A DNA stretch of 64,000 nucleotides from Sapria himalayana (GCA_029783825.1 JAREIK010003371.1:93038-157037); one strand, 5' to 3'. Positions 1-13,930 are shown, counted from the stretch's first letter. Program-made: numbers and translations. Notes: generated from the letters alone by a model not told the origin.

Positions 1-3000
1 GATTCTAACGCCGAAGAGGCTCTACTAGATCTGGTGAAAGCTCTCTGTACTGTCCCTGTATGATCTCTTATTACCCAGCCTCCTCCTGCTATTCCAGTGT
101 CCCTGTTAAAACTCCCGTCCGTATTCAGTGAGAGTTTACCAACCGGCGGAGCATTCCACTGTATGCATTTCGCCCTTTGCTGATTTAAAACTTTGTATGT
201 GAGATCCCATTCTTTCTCAGGCTTCTTTTCTTGTTTCATTTCCTGAATAACTATCGGTTTTATTAGTGATATATTACATATCTCCTTTCTAATATCTTTT
301 ATAATTTCTGTTAAATTCATCCTTATATTTTCAAATTTACTTTTGTTTCGAGATTTCCATATACACCAAATAATTAGATGCGGCAGTTTTTGGTTGAGCC
401 ATTTCCTGGTGGGACTTTTCGTTTTCTCCTTTTCCCATTTTTTAACTTTATCTATTAATCCATCATCCATTTTACATATTCTTTTTTCCCCTTCCATTTC
501 TTTCCATATTTCTGCTGCGATGGGACCATTAGAAAGCAAATGATCGGTAGTTTCAACCGCTTGTAAACAGCATTCACATCTAGAAGCGATGTTTATACCT
601 TTCTTTTGTATATTTCTATCTACCGTTATAGCATTCATTAAAGCCTTCCATGTGAAGGAGCACATTTTTTGCGGTATGTTTTCTTGCCATACCCATTTAA
701 ATAAAATTTGAGCCGGTTTTTTCTTTCTGACCAAGTCTTTTGCCGACTTGAGGGAAAAGTTTCCTTGTGGTGTTAACATCCATTTCCAGCCGCTCCTCTT
801 TTTTATAGAGTGTGAGTCCACTATTTCTTTTTGTTTTTCCATTGACTTCCAACTGTTCGAGACTTTCTTAGTGGTCTTATTCTTGTTATCTAAATATCTT
901 GCCCGCATATATTTTGCCCACAGACTATCACTTTCTTTAAGTCTCCACTAGCTTTTACAGTCCCAGGCAGCTGCCGAGTCCTGGAGGCTCATTAGTCCTA
1001 ATCCTGCTTCCTCTTTCGGATAACAGATACTTTTCCAGTCCTTCAAATGTAGTTTATTTTTTCCTTGTTTTTTGCCCGATAAGAAGTTGGCCATTTCCGA
1101 TTCGAGTTTTTTAATAAATTTCTTAGGGGGGTGTATCACTGATAATATGTGCGTAAGCGTGCTTTGTAATACATGTGACAGCAATGTTATCCTTCCCCCA
1201 AAACCCAGTAACTCTTCTTTCCATCCTGCTATTTTCTTTCTTAGTTTGTCCTGAAAATAACTTAGATATTCTTCTTTCAACCTCCCCTCATATATCGGAC
1301 AACCTAAATACATTAATGCCCCTTTTATTTCTGCAAATCCCGTAATCCTTTTTATTTTATCTACTAACTTTAATTTTGCATTTTTAGCAAGCATGAATTG
1401 ACATTTGCTTTTATTAACCATTTGACCTGTCTCTTTTTCAAAAATTTGGAGAAGATGCATAAGATTCATTAAAGACTTAATGCTAGCATTTGTAAATATT
1501 ATAAAGTCATCTGCATAAGCTAAACAACCTATTCTGGGTGTATTCCTTGGTTGTCTGAATGACAATATTTTACCTTTGGATATTTTCTTATTCAAGTTAC
1601 GTATTAGCAATTCTAGATAGATATCGAAAAGAAGGGGGGATAGCGGATCCCCTTGCCTTAAACTTTTATTTGGTTTAAGTTCCTCACTTAACTTTCCATT
1701 TACCAGTACTCTTACCCAATTGCTTGATATACATCTAAATATTAAATCTATGGTTAGCTCTGAAAAGCCGAACCTCCTTAACACAAAGCAAAGGGTATCC
1801 CATTCTACTCTATCAAAGGCTTTCGATAGATCTAACTTAACCACTAAGTTTTTTCCTCTAGACTTACTTCCTATCTCTTTCATCATTTCAGATGCAAGCT
1901 TTATATTTTCTATCATTAATCTATTTTTAACAAAACCTGTTTATTCCTGAGATATTATTGAAGGTAAAATTAAGCTCAGCCTATTTTGTAATATTTTTGC
2001 CAATATTTTATAAATAGCATTGCATAAACTTATTGGTCTATAATCCTCACATTTCTGTGGTGATTCTTTTTTTGGAATTAATACTATAAAAGATTTTTCC
2101 CATGCTTTTGGGATTTCCGCACCTACAAAAAAACTTGCAATTGCAGGAACTAGCTCGGTTTTAATCGTATCCCAGTTTACCTGAAAGAAATAATTGTTCC
2201 AACCATCAGGTCCTGCTGCACTATCTTTATCCAAACTAAACACAGCCTCTTTAACTTCTGGTTCTCCTGGGACCAATTCCATTGATTGATTTTGAACTTC
2301 CGTAATGGTAACCCTAATCACTTGCATTAGAGAGTTATCTGTCCTACTTGACTGACTACATAATTGATTTTCAAAGAATTTTTTAAAAAGAGCTCCTATT
2401 TCCTTTTCATTTTCTACCCATTCTCCTTTTTCGTTTATTAGACCTTTAATTTTATTTTTTTGAGATTTTATTTTAGACATACTATAAAAAAATTTGGTAT
2501 TACGATCCCCATCTTTTAACCATTTTATTTTTGCTCGTTGTTTCCAGTAAATTTCTTCCATGTGTAGTTTCAATCTCAGTTCTCCTTTAGCCTTACTTAA
2601 TTCTATTCTAGTTTCATTATTATTTGTGAAGTCAAAATCTTGCTCCAACTTGGCTACTTATTCTTCTAGTTTTTTTAGCTCCTGATTTAATTTCCCAAAA
2701 ACCTCTTTATTCCATGTTTTCAAACAAGCTTTTAGCCTCATAAGTTTGCTTGATAGAACTTGCATCGGTTTACCCTCTGCTGGCTCTTTCCAAGATTCTC
2801 TAACAATTCCTGCAAAGCTCGCATGCTTTACCCACATATTTTGAAATTTAAAATTAGATGTATTACCCTGATTTTTTTGAATCGTGATAAGTAGTGGGCT
2901 ATGGTCAGAGCAAGTTCTGTTTAGGTGTCTAAGCCCCGTAGTCCCTTGTGAGGTGACCCACTTTGTGTTACACATAATCCTATCTAGACGAGCCCAAATG

Positions 3001-3554
3001 ACTCCTCTTTTTTTCCAATTATTACACCAGGTATATTTCGAACCATTAAACTCTATTTCCATTAGATTGGTAATGGCTATTATGTCATTAAATTGTTTCA
3101 TGGCTACCTTGTCTGGTGATTTACCACCCTTCTTTTCTTGAGGGCTTCTAATTATATTAAAGTCGCCTCCTATTATCCAAGGTAAATTTCTACTTGCTAT
3201 ATCTTTCATTTCTTCCCATAATGCCAGCCTAGATTGTTTATCATTTTTTGCATAAACTGCTGAGATTATTTGGTCTGTGCTCTTATCTAATTTGAAATGT
3301 ACTATTTGTTCAGTATCTTTTAATATTTCAATATTCAATTTACTTTGCCATAAAATCCAAAGTTTGCTATTTAGATTAGCATAAGCTTTATTAAATCCTA
3401 AAATTACTCTATATTTATTTAGTTGAGCTTGCAGGACCATTGGTTCTGCAATAATCAGTAGTGAGATTTTATGTTCTTTAATTAAAAGTCTTAATCTATT
3501 TATTGTGGGGCTATTGGCTATTCCCCTAACATTCCAATATAGACATCTATCCAT
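1..3554 (-). pseudogene. LINE-A ORF2 (endonuclease, reverse transcriptase, RNase H), three nonsense codons
   Basis: ORF2 encodes the polyprotein that nicks the target and reverse-transcribes LINE RNA. From the ATG at 3554 one frame runs to the window edge (about 1184 codons) with stops only at codons 299 (2658-2660), 538 (1941-1943) and 869 (948-950). Comparison with LINE-B gives the ancestral codons as AAA, CAA and TGG. The endonuclease region has WNVRG (6-10), Glu37, GGDFN (129-133) and SDHSPL (216-221), with all expected catalytic residues present. The reverse transcriptase has KLDLSKAFD (about 573), RQGDP (about 633) and YADD (about 680). A Cys/His zinc-finger region (zf-RVT-like) follows near codons 940-1000 and RNase H begins near codon 1140 with NTDGS. 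There is no frameshift in the visible part, so inactivation looks recent. The ATG overlaps ORF1 by 8 nt. Confidence 0.93.
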
Positions 3555-4158
3555 TAAAAACTAGTTTAGCTTGGGCTCGAGTTGCACACTTAGATTCATA
3601 TGACATGTTAGCATATTTTTTTGTATTTCTTGCTGTTTTAGGAGTGTGAGGAATTTCATACCTAATCTTCTTATATTTTACCTGTTTTCCGAGCACCATA
3701 GCCATTTGCTTTAGGGCCTCCATGGATTGGGTTCTTGAAAGATTCCCCCAATCTTCATTATAAATATGTATATCATCCTTTACTTTAAACTCCGCATCAT
3801 CTTGGGATACATCATCCTTATGGATTGAAGGCTTATGGATTGAAGGGCAACTAAAAATTACCGATTCATCTTCAGGAAAATCCAGAAGATCTTCATCAAT
3901 CCATGCATAATCCTCAAGTTTTTCTTTCAATACAATTCTTGTTTTAGATGTTTTTTTATGTTTTCTCTTATATTTTACCTCCTCCCATCCTTTTATTAAA
4001 CTAACATCATTTTCTATCCCCGAGTTAGTCTCTCTCAGGGGTCCTTCTTCTTGAATAATATTTGGATTTTCTGGAGGGATGCTTGAGTGCAAATCTCCCT
4101 TCGGCTGGTTTTGTTTTTGAAATGAAGCCTCTTCTTTCCTTACCCAATGCATCACATT
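3547..4158 (-). pseudogene. LINE-A ORF1, C-terminal 200 codons only
   Basis: This is the hydrophilic, charged C-terminal part of the LINE ORF1 protein, the nucleic-acid-binding partner of ORF2. The frame is open from the array junction to TAG at 3547-3549. It contains a basic stretch (GWEEVKYKRKHKK) followed by an acidic stretch (IDEDLLDFPEDE), and matches the corresponding region of LINE-B ORF1. The natural start, DUF4283 domain and CCHC knuckle are absent because the element stops at the array, and no ATG in the remnant corresponds to the real start. The end overlaps the ORF2 start: ORF1 finishes AAT GGA TAG while ORF2 starts ATG GAT AG. That 8-nt overlap suggests reinitiation or coupled translation of ORF2. 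Confidence 0.88.
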
Positions 4159-4406
4159 CTATATATCTGTCTATCTATCTAAATATTTGTCTGCCTTATT
4201 ATCTATCTATTTGTCTATTTGTGTATTTATCTATCTATATTTCTATCTCTTAATATCATTTTCTCTCTATCTATATGTTTATTTCTAGATTTGTATATCT
4301 ATTTATCTGTCTATATCACTATATGTCAATATATCTATTTATATATCTATCTATCTGTCTATTATCTCTACCTATATATATATCTATATGTCGATATATT
4401 TATGTG

Positions 4407-4489
4407 ACAATATATATATATATATATATATTATTTTTCAATATATAGAGATATATATATATATATATATATATTATTTTTCAATATAT

Positions 4490-4545
<56 letters not shown>
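4407..4545. repeat. (TA)n tracts in the array
   Basis: Three successive (TA)n runs; the first two are separated by a duplicated ~56-bp unit containing TTATTTTTCAATATATAGAG, the third is the longest. This is local tandem duplication of a (TA)n-plus-linker cassette. Confidence 0.9.
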
Positions 4546-4549
<4 letters not shown>

Positions 4550-7055
4550 ATCTATATCTTTCCTATCTATTTATTTGTCTTTCTGTCTATCTTTTTTGCA
4601 TTTATCTATCTATGAATCTGTCTATTTATTTGTCTATCTATACATAATTTTCATTCTTTCTCGTTATCTATCTTATATCAATCGATTTATCTATCAATCT
4701 AACTGTGTGTCTATCTATATATGTGTCTATTTATTTATTTAAATATATGTATATCTGTTTATCTATTTGCCCATATATCTTTATATTTTCTATATGTCTA
4801 TTTGTTTATCTCTCTTTCTGTCTATCTGTCTATCTATGTATCTATCTTTCTATCTATCTATATATATATATCTATCTATATTTATATTTGAATATTTGTT
4901 TCTCTATCAATCTATCAAACTAACAATCTATGAATCTATATATATATATATATGTAACTATCTAACAATATATCTATCTATTTGTCTATATTTCTTTATA
5001 TGTATGTGTATATCTATTTATCAATCTATCTGTCTATTTATCAATATGTCTATCTATCTTTCTATCTTTCTATTTGTTTATGTGTGTATTTGTCTCTCTA
5101 TCTATTTACCTATATGTCAATTTATCTATCTATTTTTCTGCCTAATTATCAATCAATCTATCTGTCTGTCTATATGTCTATTTGTCTATCTCTCTAAATG
5201 TCTAATAGTCTATAAGTCTATAAGTTTATGTGTCTATCCAGTTATCTATTTTTTTATTTGTTTATCTGTCTATCTATCTAACTATTTAACTATCTTACTA
5301 TTTATCAATCTATGAGTCTATCAATAAATCTATTTTTCTATATATCTATCTATCTTTCTATTAGTCTATATATTAATTTTTCTATTTGTTTATCTGTCTA
5401 TCTATTTTTTGTCTATAACTCTATTAAATATATCTATATGTCTATCTTTTATCTACCAATTAGTTCATCTATCTATTTGTCTAGTTGTCTATCAATGTAT
5501 CTATCTAACAATCTATTTGTCTATTTGTCTATCTATCTATCTATTTATTTGTCTATTTATTTCTCTATCAATCTTTCAATCTATAAATCTTTCTACCTAG
5601 CTATTAGTCTATCATTCTAAAAGTCAATGTTTATATCCATCTATTTGTGTGTATCTATCTATCTATCTATTTGTCTAACTATCTATCTATCTATCTTCTA
5701 TTTTTCTATCTATCTATATATCTATCTAATTTTCTATAGGTCCATCTTTCAAATATATATAGATCTATCTATAAATGTATCTATCTATGAAACTATTAAT
5801 CTTTTAATCTTTCTATCTGCCTATTAATCTATCTACCAATCTATATATCTACCTAATTGCCTATCTATCTATCTATCTATCTGCCTTTTTGTCTGTGTAT
5901 TTATCTATTTGTCTATCCATCATTTTGTCTATTTGTCTATCTAACTATTTAACTATCTATCTATCTATTTTTTGTTTATTTGTCTATCTATGTATCTGTC
6001 TAAATATTTGTCTAACTATATATATATATATATATATTTGTCTTTCTTATTTTTTATTTATCTATCTATTTGTCTATTTTTATATCTATCTATCTATCTA
6101 TCTGTGTATATTTCTATCTATATATCAGTCTTTTTATCTATCTATATCTATATCTATTTATCTATCTGCATATATATCAATCTATTTCTATATATGTCAA
6201 TCTATTTATTTATTTATCTGTCTATCTATCTATCTATATGTCTATTAATCTATCTATCTATCAATCATGCTATCTCTCTGTTAGTCCTTTTGGAAATCTT
6301 TCTATCTATCTTTGTATCTATATTTCTTTTTATCTATTTGTCTAACTATCTGACTATATACCTATATTTCTGTCTATCAATCTATATATCTATCAATCTT
6401 TCTATTTATTTGTCTATCTTTCTATCAATCTAATTGTTATTTGTCTATCCGTCTTTCCATTTATCTTGATATCTGTCTATCTATCTATTTATGTGTCTAT
6501 GTGTCTATCTCTCTATCTATCTATCTCTATCTCTCTATCTATCTTTTTATCTTTTTGTCTCACTTTCTATCTATCTATCTTAATATATGGTTATATATTA
6601 ATCTACCTATCTTTTTATATGTATATATAACTATATGTCTATCTCTCTATCTAAATATTTGTCTATATCTCAATATTTATACAATCTATATGTATATATG
6701 TTTATATGTCTATTTGTCTATTAGTCTATCTATCTATCTATCAATCTTTATGTGCCAATCTATCTATCTATCTACCTGTTTATCTATTTATGTGTCTATG
6801 TGTATAAATGTCTATTTATCTATTTGTCTAATTTTATATTTGTCTAACTATCTATCTGGATTTTTTAAAATATGTTGATTTATCTATCTATGTATATGTT
6901 TGTATATCTATCTATCTATCTATTTTTCTATCGTTATATTTTTATATATTTCTACGTGTCTATTTGTCTATATGTCTATTTGTTTATCTATATATTTGTA
7001 TGACTATCTATTTTTCTATCTTTCTATATGTCTATCAGTCTATAATTCAAGCTAA

Positions 7056-7065
7056 TTATATATAC

Positions 7066-7112
<47 letters not shown>
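7056..7112. repeat. Compound (TA)n(TG)n tract
   Basis: A (TA)n run passes directly into about 15 units of alternating TG, then returns to TA-rich DNA. Such alternating purine-pyrimidine DNA is a candidate for Z-DNA or cruciform formation. Confidence 0.9.
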
Positions 7113-8677
7113 CATATATGTACATATATCTATCCATCTATATATTTTGCATCTATCTTATTATTTATCTATCTATCTATCTATTAGTCTATATATATAT
7201 ATGTCTATATGTCTATATATCTATCTATTTGTCAATTAGTCTATCTATTTGTCTATATATCGATTTGTATATCTATCTATATATTAGTCTATCTATGTTT
7301 CTATCTATCTGTCTGTCTGTCTTTTTATATCTCTATCTATCTTTTTGTCTTTTTGTCTATCTATTTATCTATCTATTAATCAATTAATAAATGTATATAT
7401 ATGTTTATATGTTTATCTATCAATCTTTCAAATTATCTATCTATTTGTCGGTCTTTCAATATGTATATTAGTCTATAAGTTTATGTATTTATCCATCCAT
7501 CTATCTATGTATATGTTTATCTTTCTTTCAATCTCACTATTTAATTATATTTCTATCTAATAGTATATAAGTCTATCTATCAATCTATCTATGTTTCTAT
7601 TTATATATATGTCTATATATCAATCTATCTATATGTCTATTTATCTATTTTTCTATGTGACTATCTGTCTATCTATCTATTAGTCTACCTATATATCTAT
7701 CATTCTATCTATCTTTCTATCTGTCTATCTATTTATATGTCTATGTGTCTATCTATCTATCTATATTCTATCTATCTATCTATCTACCTATCAATTTATT
7801 TTTCTATCTATCTATCTATCTATTTGTTTATCTGTCTATCTACCTATTTCTCATTCTATCTATTAGACTATCTATCAATCTATTTTACTTTTTCTATCTA
7901 TCTATCTATATGTCTGTCTATCTATATGTCTATATATCTATATATCTGTCTATCTATCTATATATTTGTCGATCTTTCTATCAGTTGATTTTTCTAACTA
8001 TATATTTATCTATCAATTTATATGTCAATCAATATTTCAGTCCATTTATCTATCTAACTCTCTATATATATGACTATGTCTATATTTGTATATCTATCTA
8101 ACTTCCTATCTATCTAATTTTTTATCTATCTATCATTATATATATATATATATATATATATATTTCTATCTATTTATTTAGCTACCTATATGTCTATTTA
8201 TATATATGTCTATATATTATCTATTGATCTGTTATCTATCTATCTATGTGTTTATATATTTATTTATCGATCTATTGTCTATCTGTCAATCAATCAATCT
8301 ATCTATCTATCTGTCATCTGTCTATTTTTTTATCTACCTATCTGTCTATCTCTCTATCTATTTATCTATATATCTATTAAATTATATATTTATCTATTTA
8401 TTTGCCTTGCTATCTATCTATGTGTTTATATATATATGTGTCCTTTTAAATAGTAAATATATCTATCTATCTATCTTTCTATATAACATTTTATCTACTA
8501 GTTTATTTGTTTATTTGTTTATCTATTTATCTATTTATCTATCTATCTTTTTATCTAACTATCTATCTATCCATATTTTTATCTATCTATTTATCCATTT
8601 GTCTATCGATCTATCTATCTATCTGTGTATCTATCTAACTTTGAATTTGTCTATCTATCTATATGTCTATCTATATA

Positions 8678-8715
<38 letters not shown>

Positions 8716-8856
8716 TCTATCTCTATCTATCGATCTATCTATATCTTATATGTCTTTCTATCTATCTATCTATATATTAATCTATCTGTCTGTCTATTTA
8801 TCTCTCTCTATGTATATTTCTATATATTTTTCTATCTGTCTATCTATCAATATATA

Positions 8857-8868
8857 TATATACATACA

Positions 8869-8917
<49 letters not shown>
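8857..8917. repeat. (TACA)n followed by (TA)n
   Basis: Roughly nine TACA units flanked by TA runs form a second tetranucleotide phase inside the TCTA array. A shorter TACA run occurs in the flipped block near 45200. Confidence 0.88.
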
Positions 8918-11900
8918 GTCTACCTATCTATATGTCCAATTATTTTTATGTCTATTTATCAATCAATCAATTTATCTATCTATTTTTCTATCTATCTATT
9001 TTTTTCTATCATTCTCTTTGTCAATCTATCTATTTGCTTATCTATCTATATATCTATATGTATTTCTAACCATAAATTTATTTATCTATCTGGCTATTTG
9101 TATATCTATTTATTTATATATCTGTCTATCTATATCTCTATCAATTTGTCTATCTATCTATTTATAAGTTCATTTATCTATATGTGTATCAATCTATATG
9201 TCTATCTATTTATATATATCTCTATCTATATATCTTTATATCTATTTATCTATCTAACTATCTATATATATATCTTACTATCAATTTGTCTATTTATGTC
9301 TATTTGTCTATCTATATATCTTTCTATCTCTTTATATACCTATATATTGTCTATCTGTCTATTTTGCTATCTATTTAGTTATATGTTTTTCTAGTTATCT
9401 TATATTAGTCTATATGTCTATATCTCTATCTATCTATGTGTCTTTCTATCTATCTATCTATCTATTTGTTTGTATATCGATCAATCTATCTATCTATCTA
9501 TTTGCTGTCTATTTTATGTCTATTTGTCTATCAATTTATTTGTCTATCTATCATTTTGTTTATCTATCTATTAGTCTATCTATCTATCTATTTGTCTATC
9601 TTTCTATATAACTACCTATCTATCTATTTATTTATCTATCTATCTATTTATCTATTTATCTATCTTAATATCTATATGTCCATATGAAAATCAAGCTATA
9701 TGTCTATCTATCTATATATCTATCTCTCTATCTATCTACTGTGTCTATATATTTATTTGTCTATCTATCTATATCTATCTTTATATCTGTCTATGTGTCT
9801 ATATATCTATCTTTCTATCTATCTATCTGCCTATCTAACAATCTACCTTTCTATCTATCTATATGTGTATCTATCTAACTCTCTATTTGTCTATCTATCT
9901 ATTTGCAATTTTTTTATATATCTATATGTTTATCTATCTATCTATCAATTTATATATCTATCTATAAATTTATTAATCAATATATCTAAAAATTTATCTA
10001 TCAATCTATTTGTCTATTTATCAATCTATCTAACTAACTAGCTATCTATCTATATGTTGATCTGTGTAACTATCTATCTATCTATCTAGCTATCTATAAG
10101 CATATTATTCTATCTATCTATATATCTATTTGTCTAAATGATTATTCGTCTATCTATCTATCTTTGTTACTATCTATCTATCTATCTTACTATCTATCAT
10201 TATATCTATCTAATTGTCTATCATTTTATATATCTATATATATCTACTTGTCTAACTATATTTCTATCTATCAGTATGTTGCTCAATCTATTTATCTATT
10301 TATATATCAATGTAGCTATCTATCTATCTATCTATCTATGTCTCTATCTATTTGTCTATTTATCTATATAAATATCTATTTATCTCTCTATATCTCTATC
10401 TATCTTATCTCTCAATTTTGCTATCAATCTTTCTATCTATCAGTTTATCTGTCTATCTATCTATCTATTTGTCTATGTATTTATTTATCTATTTGTCAAT
10501 CTATCTATATGTCAATCAATCAATCTATCTATTTATCTATCTGTCTGTCTATCAATCTATCTACATTCCTATTTAATAATCTTACAATCTATCTATTTAT
10601 CTATTTATCCGTTGATCTATATATCTCTCTATCTGTCTATCTATCTAACTAGCTAACTATTTATCTATTTATTTATTTATATGTCTATTTGACTAACATT
10701 CTAATTATCTATCTATTTATCTTTTTTGCTATCTATTTATCTTACTATCAATCTTGCTATCAATTTTTTATATATATTACTGACAATCTTTCTTTCTACT
10801 TTTTTATCTATCTACCTATGTTTCTATCTATATGACTTTCTGTCTATCTGTGTTAATGTATATCTTCTTATATATCTTTTTTTATCTATCTGTCTATCTA
10901 TTTATGCATATATCTTTCTATATATCTATTTACTTGTCTCTTTGTCTATATGTCTATCTATATTTGTGTCTATCTATCTATCTATCTATTTATATTTCTA
11001 TCTATTTGTCTATTTATCTATCTATTTATCTAACTATTTATCTATCTATCTATTAGTCTATCTATCTATTTTCCTATCTATTTGCCTATCTTTTTATATG
11101 TATTTCTTTATATATGTCTACATGTCTATCTATATATCTATGTATCTATATATCTATTTATTTATATATCTAGCAATCTATTTATCTGTCTATATGTCTA
11201 ATTATGAATTTATTAGTCTATTTGTCTATCTTCCAAACTGTCTATTTATCTATTTGTATATCTATATATCTATCTATCTTATTATTTTAATACTTGTCTA
11301 TCTACCTAAATGGCTTTTGCCTATCTATCTATTTATAAATCTTTGTATCTATCTTTCTCTCTATATATCTGTCTATTTATGTATCTTTCTATGTGATTAT
11401 GTTTCTATGTGTCTTTGTGACAATTTGTCTAAGTGTTTTTGTGTCTACATCTTTATGTGTCTAAGAGTATGTATCTATTTATTTATCTATCTATCTATTT
11501 CTAAATATATATCGATCTATCTATCTTCTTATTTGTCTATTTGTCTATTTGTCTATTTTCTATCTATCTATTTATCTATAGGTCTATTTATCTATTTGTC
11601 TACCTATCTATCAGTCTATCTATATTTCTACCTATTTATTTGTCTATCAGTATATCTATCTATCTATATATTTGTCTATCTATCTATCTTATTATCTCTC
11701 AATAAATCAATCTATTTGTTTATTTGTCTATCTGTCTATCTATCAATTTCTCTATCTATCTATGTGTATATCTGTATATCTATCTATCTATCTATCTTTC
11801 TATTTGAGTTAAAATATATCTAGTTATTAGTTAATGTGTCTATCGTTCTATCTATTGATCTAACTAATTGTCTATCTAACTTTCAATCTGTGTATTTGTC

Positions 11901-12235
11901 TATTTAATTATATATTTATTTGTCTATCTATCAATATATCTATATGACTATCTGTCTAGCTGTCTATTTATCTATATGTTTATCTGTATATCTATTTATC
12001 TATCTATATCTCTATTTATATTTCTATTTGTCTATCTATCTATCTGAATATATGTCTATCTCTAAACATATCTATCTATGTAACTATCTACCTTTTAAAC
12101 TATCAATCTATCTACCTATCTAATTGCCTTTCTATATATTAGTCTATTTATTTGTCTATCTTATAATCTATCTATTTGTCTATCTATCTGTCTATCTATC
12201 TATCAATTTGTCTATCGATCGATCTATCTATCTAA

Positions 12236-12298
12236 AATCTATTGTTGTGTAATTCTACTCTCAATGTTTATGATTTAAAATTTTATTAGGTTATATGT
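12236..12298. other. Non-repeat spacer at an orientation switch
   Basis: About 60 bp of ordinary AT-rich DNA between the TCTA block on the left and the TAGA block on the right. It shares the motif GTTTATGATTTAA with the spacer at 13690-13930, on the far side of the flipped block. Confidence 0.75.
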
Positions 12299-12614
12299 CT
12301 ATCGATCGACAGATAGAAAAATAAATATATAGACAAATCGGCATATAGATATACATATAGAAAGAAAGATAGATAGGTAGATAAATAGGTAGATAGATAT
12401 GCAAATAGACAGATTGGTAAATATAGAAAAAGATAGATAGATAGATAGATAGTTCACATATACACAAATAGATAGATTGAAAAATTTATAGATACATAGA
12501 CATATAGCTAGATAGATAGATAGCCATATAGAAAGACATAAATATAAAGATAGATAGATAGATAGAATTTTTATAAACAAATAGATAGAAAGAAAAATAG
12601 ATAAACATATAAAA

Positions 12615-12666
<52 letters not shown>

Positions 12667-13690
12667 ATAGAAATATATGCATATAAAGAGATAGACAAAT
12701 AGATAGCTAGACTAATAGTTATATAGATTGATAGAGAGATAGATAGACAAATATATAGATAGGGAGATATATATATATATATAGAAAGATAGATAATTAG
12801 ATAGATAGATAGATATATGGATAAATAGATAGATATATAGACATATATATAGATATATAGATAAATAGATAGTCATATAGATAGATAAACCGATAGATAA
12901 AAATATTTTTAGACAAATAGATAGATAGATATATAGATAGATAGATAGATAGATACAAAAATGGATATATAGATAGATAGATAGATATATCTATAGATAG
13001 ATTGATAGGTAGATAGATAGACATATCGATGCATAGATATATATATATATATATATAATAGATAGTTTCACAATAAGATTCATAGATTTACAAACATATA
13101 GATAGATATATAGATTGTTAGATATATAAATAGACAGATAGAAAGATAGATTAAAATATAGATAGACATATAAAAAGATAGATGGATAGATAGATAAACA
13201 GACTGATAGATAGATAGATTGATAGACTAATAGGTAGGTAGGTAGGTAGATAGAGAGAGATATATACATATTGACATATTGGCAGTTAAGTAAATAATTA
13301 GAAAGAAAAAAAAAGATAGAAAGATAGATAGATAGAAAGATATACAAATAGTTACATAGATAGCTAGATAGATAGTTAGATAAAAAGAAACAAAAAATAG
13401 ATACACAAATAGATATTTATAAAGATATTTAAAGAAATAGATAGAAAGATTATAGATAGAAAAATAAAATTACAGATATATAGACTTATAGACTAATAGA
13501 CTCAAAGAATGATAGATAGAAAAATAGTATGATTATTAGATATATAGAGAGATATACAAATAGACACATAGATAGTTATACAAATAGATAGTTAGACACA
13601 GCTAGATAAAAAATTTATAAATTGGTAGATAGATAGATAGAAAAATAAACATATACATATATACATATATAGATCTATAGACATATAAAT
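12299..13690 (-). repeat. Flipped (TAGA)n satellite block 2
   Basis: About 1.4 kb in which the tetranucleotide reads TAGA/GATA on the + strand, the reverse of both neighbouring blocks. It starts with TCTATCGATCGACAGATAG, a small palindrome at the switch point. A (TA)n(CA)n tract lies at 12617-12664. Short spacers flank the block on both sides, which fits a local inversion within a once-continuous array. Confidence 0.94.
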
Positions 13691-13930
13691 AAATAGAAAT
13701 TTATTTATTTCTAATATTCTATTAGTTTATTATTTATATCTAATAAATAGATAAAATTTGTCTATCTATCTGTCTATCTAATATTCTATTAGTTTATGAT
13801 TTAATAGAATCAGAAGAAGAAGAAAATAAAAAACATAAAAGGGTGATATATCCACAATCCAATAAACTATGATAGAAAAACAAACCATAGCAAAAACATT
13901 GAAAATAACATGGTTCATTATATAACAATC
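13691..13930. other. Spacer with repeated TAATATTCTATTAGTTTAT motif
   Basis: Ordinary AT-rich DNA with two copies of the motif TAATATTCTATTAGTTTAT (near 13711 and 13780), separated by about 40 bp of TCTA repeat. No coding potential was seen. It is the right-hand partner of the spacer at 12236-12298. Confidence 0.7.

Larger units (their letters stand above)
1..4158 (-). mobile_element. LINE-A: 5'-truncated plant non-LTR retrotransposon
   Basis: This is a minus-strand LINE whose 3' end lies beyond the left edge and whose 5' part stops where the TCTA array begins. It matches LINE-B (30618-37778) nearly base for base over its length; for example its first bases align with the RNase H region of LINE-B near 32267. 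The last bases shared with LINE-B are near 4158, inside ORF1, after which array sequence follows at once. The 5' UTR and the ORF1 regions for DUF4283 and the zinc knuckle are therefore missing. A 5' truncation is the usual result of incomplete target-primed reverse transcription, so the array is probably the target site. The target-site duplication cannot be checked because the 3' end is outside the window. Confidence 0.93.
4159..12235 (+). repeat. Degenerate (TCTA)n satellite block 1
   Basis: About 8 kb of pyrimidine-rich tetranucleotide DNA built from TCTA/TCTG/TTTA/TCAA variants. Every + frame is largely stop-free and would give Ser-Ile-Tyr-Leu repeats, so long reading frames here (up to 365 codons at 10726-11823) follow from repeat phase and are not genes. 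Pure dinucleotide tracts are embedded. The block begins at the LINE-A 5' breakpoint and ends at a short non-repeat spacer before the flipped block at 12299. Confidence 0.97.

Noticed and set aside
1072..2000. Plus-strand frames within LINE-A (1072-1254, 1720-1950) and LINE-B (32360-32656, 33991-34212)
   Set aside because: They lie antisense to conserved ORF2 sequence and show no protein similarity of their own.
4159..12235. CRISPR-like regular repeat-spacer structure
   Set aside because: Repeats are 4 bp and degenerate, with no conserved 25-40-bp repeat or unique spacers, and the context is a eukaryotic transposon.
12299..13347. Minus-strand YLSIYL frames in the flipped blocks (also 44932-51196 and 60843-61740)
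   Set aside because: Same repeat-phase artefact; the strand simply follows array orientation.
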